Assembly: GCA_029204225.1 (NCBI GenBank)
Contig: CM055098.1
Location: forward strand, 53,695,824-53,759,823
Source of the DNA: Diphasiastrum complanatum
Taxonomy: Eukaryota; Streptophyta; Lycopodiopsida; Lycopodiales; Lycopodiaceae
Direction of reading: 5' to 3'
Length of the DNA: 64,000 nt
Shown here: piece by piece, positions 1 through 12,299 of the stretch
Layout: every line of letters starts with the position of its first letter
Numbering within the stretch: the first letter of the stretch is position 1
Translations under genes and position numbers: made by a program
The notes under the pieces: model-generated
Told to the model about the DNA's origin: nothing
Databases searched by the model: none
The model's input: only the letters and a program-made list of their open reading frames with translations

Positions 1-219
1 CACCAATCACCCCACCCACCCGACACCATAGTTACCATTGTTCCTTCACATCAGTCACCATCTGCATAATCACTATGTTCATGTTTTTTCATCAGTGATA
101 TCCATTTGTTAAATCCACCTGTTACTGTGACTTTCTATTTTTGTTGTTTATATTTTTTCATCCACACTGATCAATTTTTTATTTACTTCTTTTTTCTTGC
201 CGAGTTTGTCAGATTAACT

Positions 220-1171
220 TCATTTCAGATGTTTCCTGATGAGTCAGTTCAACAATACACATGACAATTGTGCTATATGGTGAAAGATAATGATCTACTG
301 AGCCTAGAGACCATAATGAAGAACTACTATATCGGACTATTCGACAAGATCAAGTCTGGTATGAAGAAGTTTGCATTCTACAGTTCACTGCCATAGATCT
401 ATCAAGATGCAGTCATTGCAATTCAAGTTCAGGATGTCCTCAAGCTCAAGCTCGCAAGGCAAAGTTTCTTGAAAAGGATGAATGTACATACTGCTTGAGG
501 ACCATTTAAGTACAAGATGTCCAATCAAGTATCCACGCTTATTACAAAGACAAAATGTAGAGCAACAAGTTCAACAGCAAGATCCGGTGGTTCAAAGATC
601 ACAAATAAAATCAAGCCGACAAGGATTTCACCAAGTGGATGGATGTCAAAGTGATCCATCTGAATCACAACTTTCTCCAATGAAAGGTGGCCAAGTGAAA
701 GTCCTGGTCATATCATCTTGCATGTCACCAAGCTCACAAGAAGACCATAGTAGACTACCGGTTTACTTTGTGAAGATCCTAAGGGACGTCCATTACCTAT
801 GTATGCTTATCAACTCCGAGGAGATGGTATACTACACACGGTACGATGCTTTGGATGTGGAGGAAGACATCGCCGAGCCGAATGCCCACATTAAGGTGAT
901 TCGTCAACATTCGAACCTATGTGTGGACAATCTGGAGTTAACTATCCATGCTTGGATTGTGTCACAAATAGCCAATAGGCATTTGGCATATGTAGATCAA
1001 CATGCACCTGTGTTGTCTAGTCCACACACGGACTTCATGTGCTATAAGCGAAAAATCTTAGTGCCACCTGAGTATGAAACAAGTGAGGAAGTCAATTTAA
1101 CAAAAGTTCCAAGTACGCAGATGCACCCATGGGCAAACCGACAAGAACATCACAGAAGACAGAGCTGGTAG
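220..1171 (+). pseudogene. Unrecognised ORF, possibly retrotransposon gag-derived
   Basis: The longest open frame is 482-1171 (229 codons). In another frame just upstream (about 470-500) a short CTYC motif looks like the first half of a gag zinc knuckle, and the sequence before it (about 230-470) reads as a broken, gag-like helical segment. The later part of the ORF has no motif I recognise. Nearby DNA is all retrotransposon debris, so an old element is the likeliest source. A host gene cannot be excluded. No start codon context or promoter is evident. Confidence 0.25.
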
Positions 1172-1884
1172 AATATATCAAGCCAATGGTAACTGAGAAA
1201 GTCAAGAAATTGGCAACCGATGAAGTCCAAAGGATTTTACCAAGTCTCTTGGCAAAATCATTGCACAGATTTCTTGTTGATGAATTACAAAGGGAGCCTG
1301 TGTCGATAGAGCAACGTACAGGCAACTCATCACAAGGTCTTAGGTGTTTCAAATCAGAGCATGCACATAAGCAATCACACAGGAGAAGAGAAGAGAGAGA
1401 ACACCATGGCTTGTATTTATAGAAAGCACAATACAATGAGAGTGAGTACATGAGAGAGAGATAGAGAGGAATTTGTGTCCCATCACATCTAACCAGTTCA
1501 AAATAACCAGTTTCACATTGTAAGGACTCACAAAATAGCTTGAGGTACATTAGGCCTATTTTCCTAAATAGTAGCATTTGGCACGTAGGCCCTTTACTAG
1601 TGAATAACCAAAGATGGATATTACTGATATTCTAACACCCTCTCTTAATGACAACTTGGTTGAGCATTAATATTATCATGTCTATTGTTAATGCACAAAA
1701 TCTCTACATTACTATTACATGATTTTATCCCTCATCATCTTGTGTATATCAAGATCATTTCATTTCTCATGATTACATACAACGACTACAATCATTTGTC
1801 CTACCATGTAAAATCTATCTTGCTATCATATACATCCAAGATGCTTCCAAGTGTACATTAGAGACATGTTATTTCAGTAAGCAA
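1172..1884. other. Intergenic, nothing recognised
   Basis: AT-rich sequence with a short purine-rich GAGA stretch near 1440-1470. The open frames on either strand here are short and have no family motif. I see no gene. Confidence 0.4.
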
Positions 1885-2640
1885 TTAGAAAGGTATGTCT
1901 TTCTCAAATTGAGCAAACAAATCAGTTTCCTGACTTGATGAAGATTGCCCTTTCACACTATCATCATAGGCCTTTTTCCAGTATTTATTAACAACATGAC
2001 CAAATTTGTGACAATAAGTACATTTTTCCTTGTTCTTAGCTTTAGCTCGATCATCTATATTTGTTGATTTACTTTTGAATTGGTGCTTACTCTTATCCTT
2101 AGTAAATAAAGCAGCTTCAACAAGAACAATATCTTTAGATTTACCTCTTCTTAGCTCCTCTTGGATGAGTGATGCCGACACACTTGTTACACTTAATCCA
2201 GATACTAGACTTGAAACAATGGAAGTGTAATAGTCATTATGAAGGAGGTAAGCTACCAAGAATAGTCATTATCACTTCATCAACATTCGTCTCAATTCCA
2301 ATAGCAGCTAACTGATCAAGAAGAGCTTGTACTGAAGAAAGATGATCTGCACTGAGTAAATTACCTTCATTCATCTTTAATTGCATCAATTTCCTCTTCA
2401 CGTACAGTTTGTTAGCCCATAATAAATCAACTAATGCTCCCACATGGCTTTAGAAGTTGTAAATTTACTAATTTGAAGAAGTAAACTATCTGATAAGCTC
2501 AACTGAATTAGTGCTCTAGCTTTATTATCTTTTTTCATCCAAACTTTAGCAGCATCACCTTCACTGGGTTCAATTTCGCCAATAACAATTGACCATAGAT
2601 CCTTTTCCACAAGAATAGCCTGCATTTTTCAATTTCCATA
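1885..2640 (-). pseudogene. Ty1/copia gag polyprotein fragment
   Basis: Read on the minus strand, three successive frames (2625-2431, 2443-2237, 2259-1885) form one copia-type gag. The N-terminal part has the WSIV...AKAMWEHL-like helices of UBN2-type gag. The last part ends in a zinc knuckle CTYCHKFGHVVNKYW, of the form C-X2-C-X4-H-X4-C except that the last cysteine is tyrosine. At least two frameshifts and the altered knuckle show that it is dead. In a working element this protein packages the RNA into virus-like particles. No pol region follows in the expected direction (below 1885), so only gag survives. Confidence 0.75.
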
Positions 2641-4800
2641 TCAGAAAATTCTCTCCATTCAATTTTTTGAAAGACATTGTATCTCTTAGCATATGATCAG
2701 CCATTTTAACTTAGCTAAATAATCAGTATTTACGCGTAACCGAGGGAGAGGGCATAAGACGTCACCTCGACTAGAAAACACTAGTTATTTAGATAGTAAA
2801 ATCTATCTCTGAAAATTGTCGAGAAAAATTGAAATGCCAATAGAGACTATTACGACAATTGTGCACAACTATAAATACATGTAATTCATCAATGTTTTAA
2901 GTTGGTTAAAAGAAGTTGATATTGTAGCAGATTATTCAGTGAGTTAGGATCACGATCCATTATAGATTGGAATATATAGAGATGCAGTAGTGACTACCTT
3001 TATAGAATTTAAGTCTAAATTAGATTTTTTTCTAATAAAAGCAGTGTACATTGCCTAGTTCCAATTATATTTTGTTTCTTTATGATCTATATTCCGAGCA
3101 AATGTATGATCTTCTCGAAGTCTAATTTAGCTTTAAAATTTGCAATTTCATAATATTATTTCATAGCAATTTTAGATTAGGTAGATGTGTTGTTTGAGAG
3201 ATTGTGCATTTATAATTTTCCAGTAGAGTTGCCACAAAAAATGTACTTAAGCTAGTTTTTGAGATTTATTAATGCAATATCTTGTTAGAGTTATGCAACT
3301 GCTTGTGAGCTTCCAAATTGCCAATCCTTTTATTTGAATGAGGCCAACAATGGAGGTAGACTCCCCTTGTATCTTAACAATTAGCTCAGATGATTTGAAG
3401 ACTTGCCCACCATTGTTGGCTTTTTCAAAAATTATAAAGCCCTCTTTCCACATGAAGTTTTGCTAGGGCAACTTGGGCAAACAAGGGCCATGACTATTTG
3501 GGCAAGGTATTATGGTTTGGGCCGGGCAATCTAAGAATTTCTAGAACTTTGATTGGGCTTTATGCATGGTAAAGACATGTTCTAGGGACTCTACCTTGTA
3601 CATTCAATCATGTCACGTTTTCTAAATTAACCTTTGAAAAGCACCCAAGTGGCAAGTATCCAATGGGTAGAGCAAAACTTAAAGTTGTCATTGGGCATAA
3701 AGTACCCATTGCCATTAAGCCCCAACTCTAGCCCCCTACATGTGGCCAACTTGTGTGTGTGTGTGTGTGTGTGTGTTTTGTGTGTGAAGTGGGGTCCCTC
3801 TTATCTAAGGAGCATGAGCATGGTTTGCCCCCGGGGCATCCTCAACCAAATGTTAAAAGAATAAAAAATAAAAAAATGGCTGCTTGAGCCGCACGTGTCC
3901 GGGCAGCCAAAAGATTATCGCATATGCATTTTGATGGGATTTTTGCAAAGACATATCTAGTCACGCATATCTCTATGCGTCTGTGAGTGCCCGGCGCAAC
4001 CAGGGTCCACGCGCTGGACCCGCCCTGCCCGGCACCCAGCCCATCCTTGAGTTTTTTGAGCCTGGTTACTAGATGTGCACTGAGAACTCTAGCACTTCCT
4101 GAGTGTGCAAAAAAGCGCATCTGGGCTATGCTGCCACAGCTAGGGACTGGCTCACCAAAGCCAGTTTCCAACACCAATTCCTAGATGCACAGCCAGGATT
4201 GGCTTCATTCATGTGGCGAGAGAAAGAGAGAGACAGAGTGTGTGTGTGTGTGTGTTTGTTTTAGAACCATGTGAAAGATTTGAAGAGTTCTTCTTGGATA
4301 GAAAGATTAAAGAGTTCAAAATAGGCATTTCACAAAATGTTAAATATTATCAACAAAACACCACACAAAAAAAAAAAGTTGAAAATAGGCATTTCCCCTA
4401 ATTTAGCCTTTTAGAAGTCATATCTAAACACTGGGTTTCCTCAAGTACTTAGCAATCCTCACAGAAAAACACCAAAGAGCTGAAAATGGCCATTAACAAA
4501 TGTCATGTCTCAAAAGCATTATTGAACATTTTAGAACTCAATCTGACAGAGTGTATTTCCTCAAGTAGTGAGAGTAGAATTTGTTACAAGATAATAACGT
4601 GAAACAGTTGCTTCCTTCTGGCAAAGGAGAAGATTGAATTTGAAAGCTATCATACATTTGCTGCTGAGCAGCATGCTATTGATTGATATTGTTAAAGGTT
4701 GTCTGGAATATCATGACATTTCAAAGAAATGCTGTCATTTTGTTTACGTGGAACCTTTGCAGCTGGTATACAAACTGTTATTATAGCCTTGATGCTTACA
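2641..4800. other. Non-coding stretch with simple repeats
   Basis: No supported gene. It contains (TG)n runs at 3754-3777 and about 4237-4257. The segment 3880-4180 is distinctly richer in G+C than its surroundings, contains GCCCGGC-type runs, and is open on both strands only because of that composition. This may be old repeat sequence or the distal 3' flank of the SMXL gene. Confidence 0.4.
3754..3777. repeat. (TG)n microsatellite
   Basis: A pure TG dinucleotide run of about a dozen units, followed by TTTTGTGTGTG. Confidence 0.9.
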
Positions 4801-4813
4801 AGGCAGGGGCAAT

Positions 4814-6904
4814 TTAAACGCCTGCTGACCCAATTGAGATGGATTTAGGCAAGCCTGAGATAGTAAAACAATCTTTTGAAAGAGCACTTTTTTCAGATAC
4901 CAATTTCATCACCATGCCTGGTAACACTTTGCTGTTTTGAAATAAGTTAGAAATGCTTGGTTTCAAAACTTCCTCTGCCCAATTTTCAAGGCCTAGTTTG
5001 TCACACAATCCCTCCCAAACAGCGGCAACCAAATGTTCAATCACTGTAATATCAATCTCCATGGAAGCCCTTGAAACTCTCACTACAGATGTAGTTCTGT
5101 TCAGCAGATCAAGGACATTGTTGGCGATTTCGTCAAAATTAAAAGACTGAAAGGTTACAACGCTGTCAAATAGATTACCGAAGTCTTTCATCAGACAATG
5201 CTGTGCACGATCTTGTACAGCATCTGAAAGATTCTGGTTAGAAGCCAGAAAGGAAGAAGCAGATACTTCCTCATCATTCACAGGAAGATTCAGATCGAGT
5301 TCTAATAGTCGTCCTGCAGGATTTTCTTTTGTCCTTTTTTTCTCTTGATCGCATGTTGCTTCAATCCCCGTATTGGCTTTTCGTTTAGAACAGGCTACAA
5401 GTGGAGCTGATTGATTTACACCTCCTTGCGAATTTTGCTCCAAATTTGCATAATCCACAACTGATATGTGGTTGCTATTCAAGATAAACAAACCTTTGCC
5501 GGATTCTTTTTCAAACGATACCCTCATTCCACAACCTAAAGATGTTAGTAGCCTCTCTTCAGAGAATCTAATGTTCATACTGCACGGATGCTTAGGACAA
5601 TTTTCTGCACCTACACTTGCGGTCATGGCAACAATTACATTTGAGAAATTAACTTCCCTTCCATTTGACTCTTGTAACCTGCCTTTCTCCATAGCTCTAT
5701 TCAAAGCATTTCTTGTCACGTTGTCTGCCTTATCAATGTCTTCCAACAACACAACAGAAAGAGGGTTTAACCTCACGGCTTCTGCAATTCTATCTAAAAT
5801 CGTCTTGCCTCTATTTGATACTCGGATCTCGTCCGGATTGTTTTCCTGGGAATCTCCCCAAAAAGGGAAATTTGCATCTTCTTGCTTAAAACTTATCCTA
5901 AAAAGTTTCCTTTGAGATCCGAAGACAGATTCAGCAAGAGCTTTGGCCATATTTCTTTTGCCTATACAATCTGAGCCAAGGAACAATAACCACGTATCTT
6001 TCTTTACATTGATTCCCCTTCTCTTCCCGGTGCCTGATCTGCATTGCAATACGGCTGTGGCAATTGCTTTGATAGCTTCCTTCTGCCAAGGAACTTTAGC
6101 ATCCAACTTTGTTTGCAGATCCTTTACTGCATCTCCTTCGACTTGCTTCATTTCCCGGAAAGGAAAAGAGTTATGCTTAAACTTGTCAGCTATATCATTT
6201 GATGGACGGATGTCTGTAGGCAAGGATACAGGTATAGATCTAAGGCGATCTTTCCAAGGAAACATGGGCATCTCTGCCGTTCGCGTAGCGATCTTGTTAT
6301 TTCTAATTGTTAGTGGTTTATAGAAAGCATTACGTCCTCCAAGCAGAATGGTGCTAGCACTATCAGCACTACCTTTAGCTTGTTCCACCGATCTGCCCAG
6401 AGCTAAATCTGTCTGAACGGTCAACTCGGACTCCTGCTGATCAAGCTTTTCCGCTGAATAGCTGTAACTCAAATCTTCCTTTTGAGAGATGCTTCGTTCA
6501 GAATCTCGCAGACAAACTGCTGAGGTTGCAAGAGATCCAGCACGGCCCATCTCACTTATGTTCAGTTCACCTGCACTGCCAATAAGAACTTCGGATGTGG
6601 GCTGGGGTTGCAAAGAGAGCCATGTCGGCTTTGTGGCTATGGAAAGCTTATGGCATCCTCTTCCCAATTCCGAACTAGCTCCAGACACATCTAGAGAAGT
6701 ACATCTCGGGCTCTCCGGATGCAATCTCTCATCGAAAAATTTCCCGCCAGGATTTTTGCTTGATGAAGAAGCCGATTCATGAAGTAGGATTGGAGTTGCT
6801 TGCATAGAATTGTGGAACTCCTTATGCTGGGTATGGCATATACTGTTCCACTTACCCCTCAAGTTCCTCAACTTCTGTGCCAATGAAGACGACTGTCTAT
6901 CCAA
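4814..6904 (-). CDS. SMXL exon 3 (second ATPase-like region, RGKT, EAR)
   Basis: The acceptor is TTCAAAAACAG|TTGGATAG on the minus strand. The exon starts with the LRGKWNSIC helix typical of the family, then a serine-rich linker, then the P-loop-like GSDCIGKR at 5977-5954, RGKT at 5812-5801, the Walker-B-like VVLLEDIDKAD, the LDLNLP EAR at 5299-5282, and a C-terminal helical region. The stop is at 4814-4816. Confidence 0.88.
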   Translation of the reverse strand: MDRQSSSLAQKLRNLRGKWNSICHTQHKEFHNSMQATPILLHESASSSSKNPGGKFFDERLHPESPRCTSLDVSGASSELGRGCHKLSIATKPTWLSLQPQPTSEVLIGSAGELNISEMGRAGSLATSAVCLRDSERSISQKEDLSYSYSAEKLDQQESELTVQTDLALGRSVEQAKGSADSASTILLGGRNAFYKPLTIRNNKIATRTAEMPMFPWKDRLRSIPVSLPTDIRPSNDIADKFKHNSFPFREMKQVEGDAVKDLQTKLDAKVPWQKEAIKAIATAVLQCRSGTGKRRGINVKKDTWLLFLGSDCIGKRNMAKALAESVFGSQRKLFRISFKQEDANFPFWGDSQENNPDEIRVSNRGKTILDRIAEAVRLNPLSVVLLEDIDKADNVTRNALNRAMEKGRLQESNGREVNFSNVIVAMTASVGAENCPKHPCSMNIRFSEERLLTSLGCGMRVSFEKESGKGLFILNSNHISVVDYANLEQNSQGGVNQSAPLVACSKRKANTGIEATCDQEKKRTKENPAGRLLELDLNLPVNDEEVSASSFLASNQNLSDAVQDRAQHCLMKDFGNLFDSVVTFQSFNFDEIANNVLDLLNRTTSVVRVSRASMEIDITVIEHLVAAVWEGLCDKLGLENWAEEVLKPSISNLFQNSKVLPGMVMKLVSEKSALSKDCFTISGLPKSISIGSAGV

Positions 6905-9453
6905 CTGTTTTTGAATATAACACTTCGTTCGTTAGTTTCATGAGGAGGCACAAGAATAAAAAGTTTGATGGCTCTAGAAAGAACAATGCAAAATTTTCTG
7001 GGATTGTTGCTGCAAAATGGCGAGTTGTTGAGTTTCAAGGGGAGACATATGATCAGTATGGCAGAATCTATTTCCGAAAGCAATCTAAAAAAAGTCTAGA
7101 CTCTAAAATAAGATCCCAAGAGTCACCTTATCGGACATTGCCTCCTTTGGATGGTGAATATCAAACTTCGACTGCAGCCAAGTTGATAGAATTGCAGGCT
7201 CAGCATACAAAGGCTTTTCGCCGAATATATCCACTGGTGAAGAGGAGGAATGGACAGATTCCGGGTTGGATGTTAGCTCTTGTTCTTGCAACAAAGTGCA
7301 CTCGTTTTCAAAATTGGATATGCACTCAGGGCAGCACCTCAAATCATCTGGACAGTCGTCCAACAATCTAAGTAAATTGATGGGCGATTTTGCTTGGGAC
7401 CAACCACCACGCAAGGAAACTTCAGATGCTTCAGCCTTATCAGCTGGATGCTCGAATCTGCAGCAGTCGAACAACACAAGCTTAGAATTTATTTTCCTTA
7501 AAATCTGTCACTCCATTTTGCTACTTCGCTTGATTTTTCTGAAATTTTTGTTTCTAGTTACGTATAATGTTTCCTGGAATCTACCATTGATCGCACACAG
7601 TTTACAGTTTATCACTGACAAAATCGAAAAAATGGCATTATCGCCTTGTATCATACACGTGCAGCACGTGCATGACGCTACCTTCAGATTGATGAGGAGC
7701 AACAACGGATAGTGACTATAAAACTTTCACGAAGGCATGCGGCTAGCTACTGTTTCACTCTTTCATATATGAAGCAAATAACCTTTATCAGCAGTTATTA
7801 CGATGCCTAACTTGATGGACGATAAACAACCTGAACTCAAAATTCACAAGAAGTAATTTGTGGTTGCAGGCGAAATTTTCGATATCAGATCAAACAGGAA
7901 CGGAGAGAAATGATCACTAGGAATTAGCTGTCCGTCAGAGAAAATACCGAAAGAGTTACAATGGAAGGTACAAGCTGCAACGGAGAATGGAGTATTTGCA
8001 AATCAAGAAATCAGCTCTGGATGTTATCTCTAGGACGAAAGGTTAAATGTCTTTTGATTATAATTTTACCAACGCTCGAATAGGTGAATGTGGGTGGCAG
8101 GTGCAGAAGAAGTTGACTTCAGAAATTGAGAAACAGGACGAAATCCAACCTTGGAAGCATTCTTACGTTGGATCCAAGAGAGATCCGCACAGGCTGAAAT
8201 CCCCACTCAATTTCCAGTGAAGGATTCCGTCCTTGACAACGCAAATAGGTCTGGCTTGTTGCCGTGCCCATGAACCACAAGCGTCCACGGCCTCCGTAGT
8301 GCAATAGAAGCCGTTCCAGTTCGTCAGCTGCCTGCTGTGCCAAACTGTTGGCAACTCCCATAGCCATCCGATCCACAAGCCACTGCACGTCACCTAGAAA
8401 CACGATGACTCCTGAGGATAGGTTCTGGTCCACCACCCTTCTAAGATGCAGGAACTCCTGTTCCATTTCCTCCTTGCTTTGATAACTGGTAGAGAGCTGC
8501 GGAGAGACAAGCTTGACTCCCTTGAGTTTGGCATCAATATCACCTCTCTCCAAGTGCTCAAGCAGCTCTTTAACAACTGCATTGGTGGCCATCTCTGGTT
8601 CACCGACTATGAGAGGATTTCTCTTATGCTGTCTCGTGAGAACCTCAACAACGTCCCTCACCGCTTGTTCTCTGGAACCTCCAAGCTCAACCTCTGAAGC
8701 TCTTCCAAGCAAGTTTGATGCTATGGAGCTTCTATGCTGCTCACTTTGAAATACAGGTAGAAGAAAAGTAGTACAATCTCTAGCCTGGCTTATCCCTATA
8801 CTTGATAATCCTCCTATATCCGAATTGTGAAAAGCACCTGCATGTTTTGCCAAGCTGCCAACACCTCCTAGCTTCAAACCAATTGGCTCCGCGTAGCTGA
8901 ATTTCAGATGTGACAAATCTACATTTGCTGAGGAATGCATGGAGGACGATCCTATTGCTTCCTCGAGACTATTCTTCACGTAAGTACTGGAAAAACCAGC
9001 CTCACGCATCACTCTACTTACACTTGGATCATCAAGGATCGATATGATCAGCTGCTCCATTTCCACCTTCACTGCTAAAAGAGGCACCTGCTGCTGTTCC
9101 GGACACCCCCTTCGCTGATGTGCCTGCGCCCGTTTTAGCGCGGCAACGAGAGCGTTTGAGAAAGAAGGCTGAGGAGCAGCCACATGTGACGCTTGCACCG
9201 TGGGCAGGCGCTCCAGAGCTACATTGAAGCAGAGCTCCAGAGCTCGGCACTGCAGTGGATGCGGCATATGGCGGTGAGATTGAAGGCATGCCTGCCGTAG
9301 CATACTTCCACTGATCGTCAAAAGAGATGAGGCAACATGCAGTGGGGTAATCTGAGCATGGCCACGCCTCTGAGCATCCGAAACAGCATGCTTCAGCACA
9401 CTTGCTGCCTCTGCTGTCAACGTCTGCTGAGCAATCGCCACTGAAGCTCGCAT
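4814..9453 (-). CDS. SMAX1/D53-like (SMXL) ClpB-related repressor
   Basis: Three exons on the minus strand, 9453-8150, 7457-7127 and 6904-4814, join in frame to 1241 codons. The family acts in the nucleus as transcriptional co-repressors that the F-box protein MAX2/D3 and a karrikin or strigolactone receptor mark for degradation. Visible parts are a double Clp N-domain (about residues 1-170), a degenerate first ATPase region, a CCxxC motif in exon 2, a second ATPase-like region with GSDCIGKR (about residue 855), the RGKT motif tied to degradation in the family (about 910), and an LDLNLP EAR repression motif (about 1081). Introns are GT-AG. I chose the start MRASVAIAQQ because family members begin MRA; an upstream in-frame ATG at 9465 adds four residues. 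It is longer than the roughly 1000 residues typical of SMAX1. No stop interrupts it. It is isolated among repeats. Confidence 0.9.
7127..7457 (-). CDS. SMXL exon 2
   Basis: The acceptor is GACTGCTGCAG|ATTCGAG and the donor is GATAAG|GTGACT on the minus strand. It carries CCPECISNFENE, matching the cysteine-bearing segment that follows the first ATPase-like region in SMAX1 proteins, and ends at a tryptophan-leucine segment before the linker. The phases (2 entering, 0 leaving) agree with both neighbouring exons. Confidence 0.82.
8150..9453 (-). CDS. SMXL exon 1 (Clp N-domain and first ATPase-like region)
   Basis: It encodes 434 codons plus two bases. It holds both Clp N-repeats and the region with NPLIVGEPEMATNAVV, where a Walker A glycine-lysine-threonine would sit in a true ClpB; the lysine is missing, so nucleotide binding here is unlikely. 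The splice donor lies in CCAAG|GTTGG on the minus strand. Reading on past it gives only nine extra codons before a stop, which fits the splice call. Confidence 0.85.
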
Positions 9454-9465
9454 CGCGCCCAACAA

Positions 9466-9986
9466 AGCTTATAATCTTTATCCAAACCTTCCAACCTTTT
9501 CTTCCCTCAAACGTTTCTGTCAGCTTTAACACCCCTATCAACTATTTCCCACATCGATGCAAAGAAAAACCATCTCATACTCTCAACCGATCTTCTCACC
9601 TCTTAGATTTCGATTCATGTCACCATGAAACCAAATTCTGAGCTCTTAGATTTCAATTTATGTCACCATATTCATGAATTAACCTCGAGATAACAGAAAG
9701 CATCTGTAGCTTTCTATTCACAATTGAAAGAGCTGATGCCAGAGACATGGATCAGTTACAGTACTGATCAAGTTATTATTAAGTTGTTGTATGTTACTTT
9801 TACACACCGATCAGGAGTCAGGATGCTCTGCCTGTGCATATGATCTAGTATGAGCCATAGCCATTAAAGCGTTGAAGAAAGTAAGCGAGGTCGTAGATTC
9901 AAAGTCTCTCCTTACTAATTTAATGAAACTGCTTGATGGGTTGTAAATGGCCATGGGGAAGTGACAAAATTTAGTTACTGTATCGT
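9466..9986. promoter_or_regulatory. Upstream region of the SMXL gene
   Basis: This AT-rich sequence lies directly 5' of the SMXL start. It must hold the 5' untranslated region and promoter if the gene is expressed, but I cannot point to a confident TATA box or binding site. Confidence 0.35.
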
Positions 9987-10400
9987 CTACTTTTGAGCTT
10001 TACGGAATTTTGGCACGTCCTGTGTCGAGCGACCGCTGAGTTTCCTCGAGACGTGCCTAAGTCCCCGTCCGGGGGACCCACAAGGAGACGGGGACGGGGA
10101 CCCAAAGTCCTTTCTATTTTCTATAAAGTTTCTGCAGCAGGTGGCAAGGCTGAGCACAACACACCCGGTTTTCCAGTCACCGTTAGTAGGTGAGAGCTGC
10201 TGGCATCCCAATCCCCCCTGCCCCTGCCTGGCCCTTCCACATTTCACTCCAATGGGAAATAACACTTTATGCACATGGGCCACCTCCTTTCCAGTGTTGG
10301 GTGACCGAGTTCCTCGCGCGCTGCTACGGCTTTATGGCCATGAGGGGGGCCCCCCAGAGCTCAGAGAGCACGACTCGACGCCGCCCTTATCGAGCGTAAG
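9987..10400. other. GC-rich island with an inverted repeat
   Basis: Composition changes sharply to GC-rich. At about 10062-10110 the bases TCCCCGTCC and GGACGGGGA form an inverted repeat that could fold as a hairpin with a GC-rich loop. Open frames on both strands are explained by composition. It may be part of an old repeat, or an untranslated or regulatory region upstream of the SMXL gene. Confidence 0.35.
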
Positions 10401-11014
10401 TATCGCAATTCATTTTCAATTTTCTATTTGAAATGTGTGTCGACTTTTTGTTGGTTTGAGCAAGAGAGCACCACCTTTTCCAAATTTTTTAAACATGTCA
10501 CTATTTAATTTGTTAAAGTTGTCGAGCATGTTATGCCACCAAGTCATGAGCTTGGTGGGCGTAAAGCCCTTTACTCTCCCATGGCCTTTAACTATAAAGC
10601 TTTGAGTAGGAGGGATTTCTACCACCAAAAGCCTACAAATTTGAACTAAGAAAGTTGCTCGAGATTCTGTGATGATGTAGTGTTTTAAAGTTGGCACCAG
10701 TGCCAGCCCGCAACCTCGCTCCCAATGCCAAAATCACCAACATTGTTCTCAGTGCCACTAGCATAAACCATTCTAGCAGTTCTAGAGAGCTCCATTTAGT
10801 GCCACCACCTAGCATTACCTAGGCAAGAATAAAGGAAGCCTTGTGAACAATAGATTTTAAAGAGAGAAAAACCTTACCAAAATTAGACGTTACAACTTGT
10901 TTTAAGAGGATGCAAATAATGGCATCAAATCTATAGGGCAATGTAGATGTGACTAGTGATGAGCTCCAATCAAGACTCCCCTTCTTTAAATGTTGCTGTT
11001 TTGGCATTAGTCAT

Positions 11015-11140
11015 GTGCCCATGGCCTTGAAGGCTAGGGCAGGGTCGGTCCCACACTTGAAATGTATCTTCTTAATAAAGTGAAATTTTCTCAAAAAAAA
11101 TGATTACTTCTTGGGTTTTAAGTGTTTTATAGAAATGCCA
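11015..11140 (+). repeat. LTR-like repeat tail (copy of 60045-60165)
   Basis: The sequence around GGTCGGTCCCACACTTGAAA, followed by an AATAAAG signal and a poly-pyrimidine and A-rich stretch, matches 60045-60165 with scattered differences. The AATAAA and the position suggest the end of an LTR or another transcribed repeat. Confidence 0.5.
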
Positions 11141-12299
11141 ATTGAAAGGTCACTAGATATTTTATCCAATCACGGGAGTGAAGGTTATCTTTGTTGACAC
11201 TTTCAGTATAATTTTAAGACAATTTGATTCTTAGAATTAATATATATCTTCAAGACCCTATGATCTAGGCCTAGCTGTCAATACATGTGTTTCTACTTGT
11301 GGCTCTAAGTGTACCTTGCATGAATGTGAGTTTTTGAAGCACTAGGAAAATGCTCTAGTAATGACCTATTGATTGAGTTAGATGGAAATGACTTATTTAT
11401 AGCTACCCAATTTGTCAATGGTGCTATGTTGGTTTCCGACGATCGCCACATAGTTGAGTTGGTTAAATCTATATGACAATCATCATGCAAATTTATGTAG
11501 CCATGTTGGATGCTTGTATGTTGGGTAGCTTGGAAGGGAGAATGTCAAACATGGGAAGCCATGTTGGTGTCCTCAACTCCCTTTGAGGTGCCTTTGTTAC
11601 ATCTAGTATCATAGCCAACTAGTATGTAGATGATGCTAGCCTTTCATCGGGACCCTTGGATAAGAGATATGGACATAAAAAGTTCCAAGTGTGTTGCGCT
11701 ACTGGAAAATTGTAAGCATGCGTAGACTCAATACCAAATAACAATTAGACCTCCGCAAGGTGTCTTCCTGGAGGCCATTGCAACAATTTGTTGCCTAAAA
11801 GGGTGTAAGCACAAATGGCACTCATTTTGGTGAGGGGTTATAAGATCACATGTATAGAGGCTCAAGAGACAATATGCTACTTACTCACGTGTAAGCAAAG
11901 TCAAACCTTAACAATGCATATTGGCTATTAATATTCCAACTATCTGTAATAAGGAGTTATAAGTCAGTGTGTTGCCAATGATCCCCAAAGATCAAACCTA
12001 CAATAGCAATTTAAAGGAGACAGTGGAGCCAAACCACTTCTTGCAGAAGATAAAGCCTATGGTAATCTATGCATGATGACGTGCAATCCCCATGCAGTCT
12101 TCTCTCACTCTATAACCAAGGTAGAGTCTCTTCACATGCATGCAATTATCACATACCATGTGCAGCTTCACATGTCACTATAGGAGTGTTTGGATCCTCA
12201 AAAGGTTATTAATATTTACAAAATTGACCTTGAATGGAATTTTCAGGCAAAATTCATAATCTTGACAGTAGGGGGCTTAATATCCATGTCAACTATTAT
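11141..12299. other. Non-coding stretch, nothing recognised
   Basis: AT-rich sequence with many short frames and no domain or repeat that I can identify. Confidence 0.4.

Noticed and set aside
1092-1577. Minus-strand ORF with hydrophobic stretches
   Set aside because: Overlaps the plus-strand frames and shows no domain; the hydrophobic look comes from AT-rich composition.
3842-4184. ORFs on both strands in the GC-rich patch
   Set aside because: Open on both strands because of composition; no motif or homologous copy.
5466-5915. Plus-strand ORF of 149 codons
   Set aside because: It lies opposite exon 3 of the SMXL gene and has no motif; a shadow of the coding strand.
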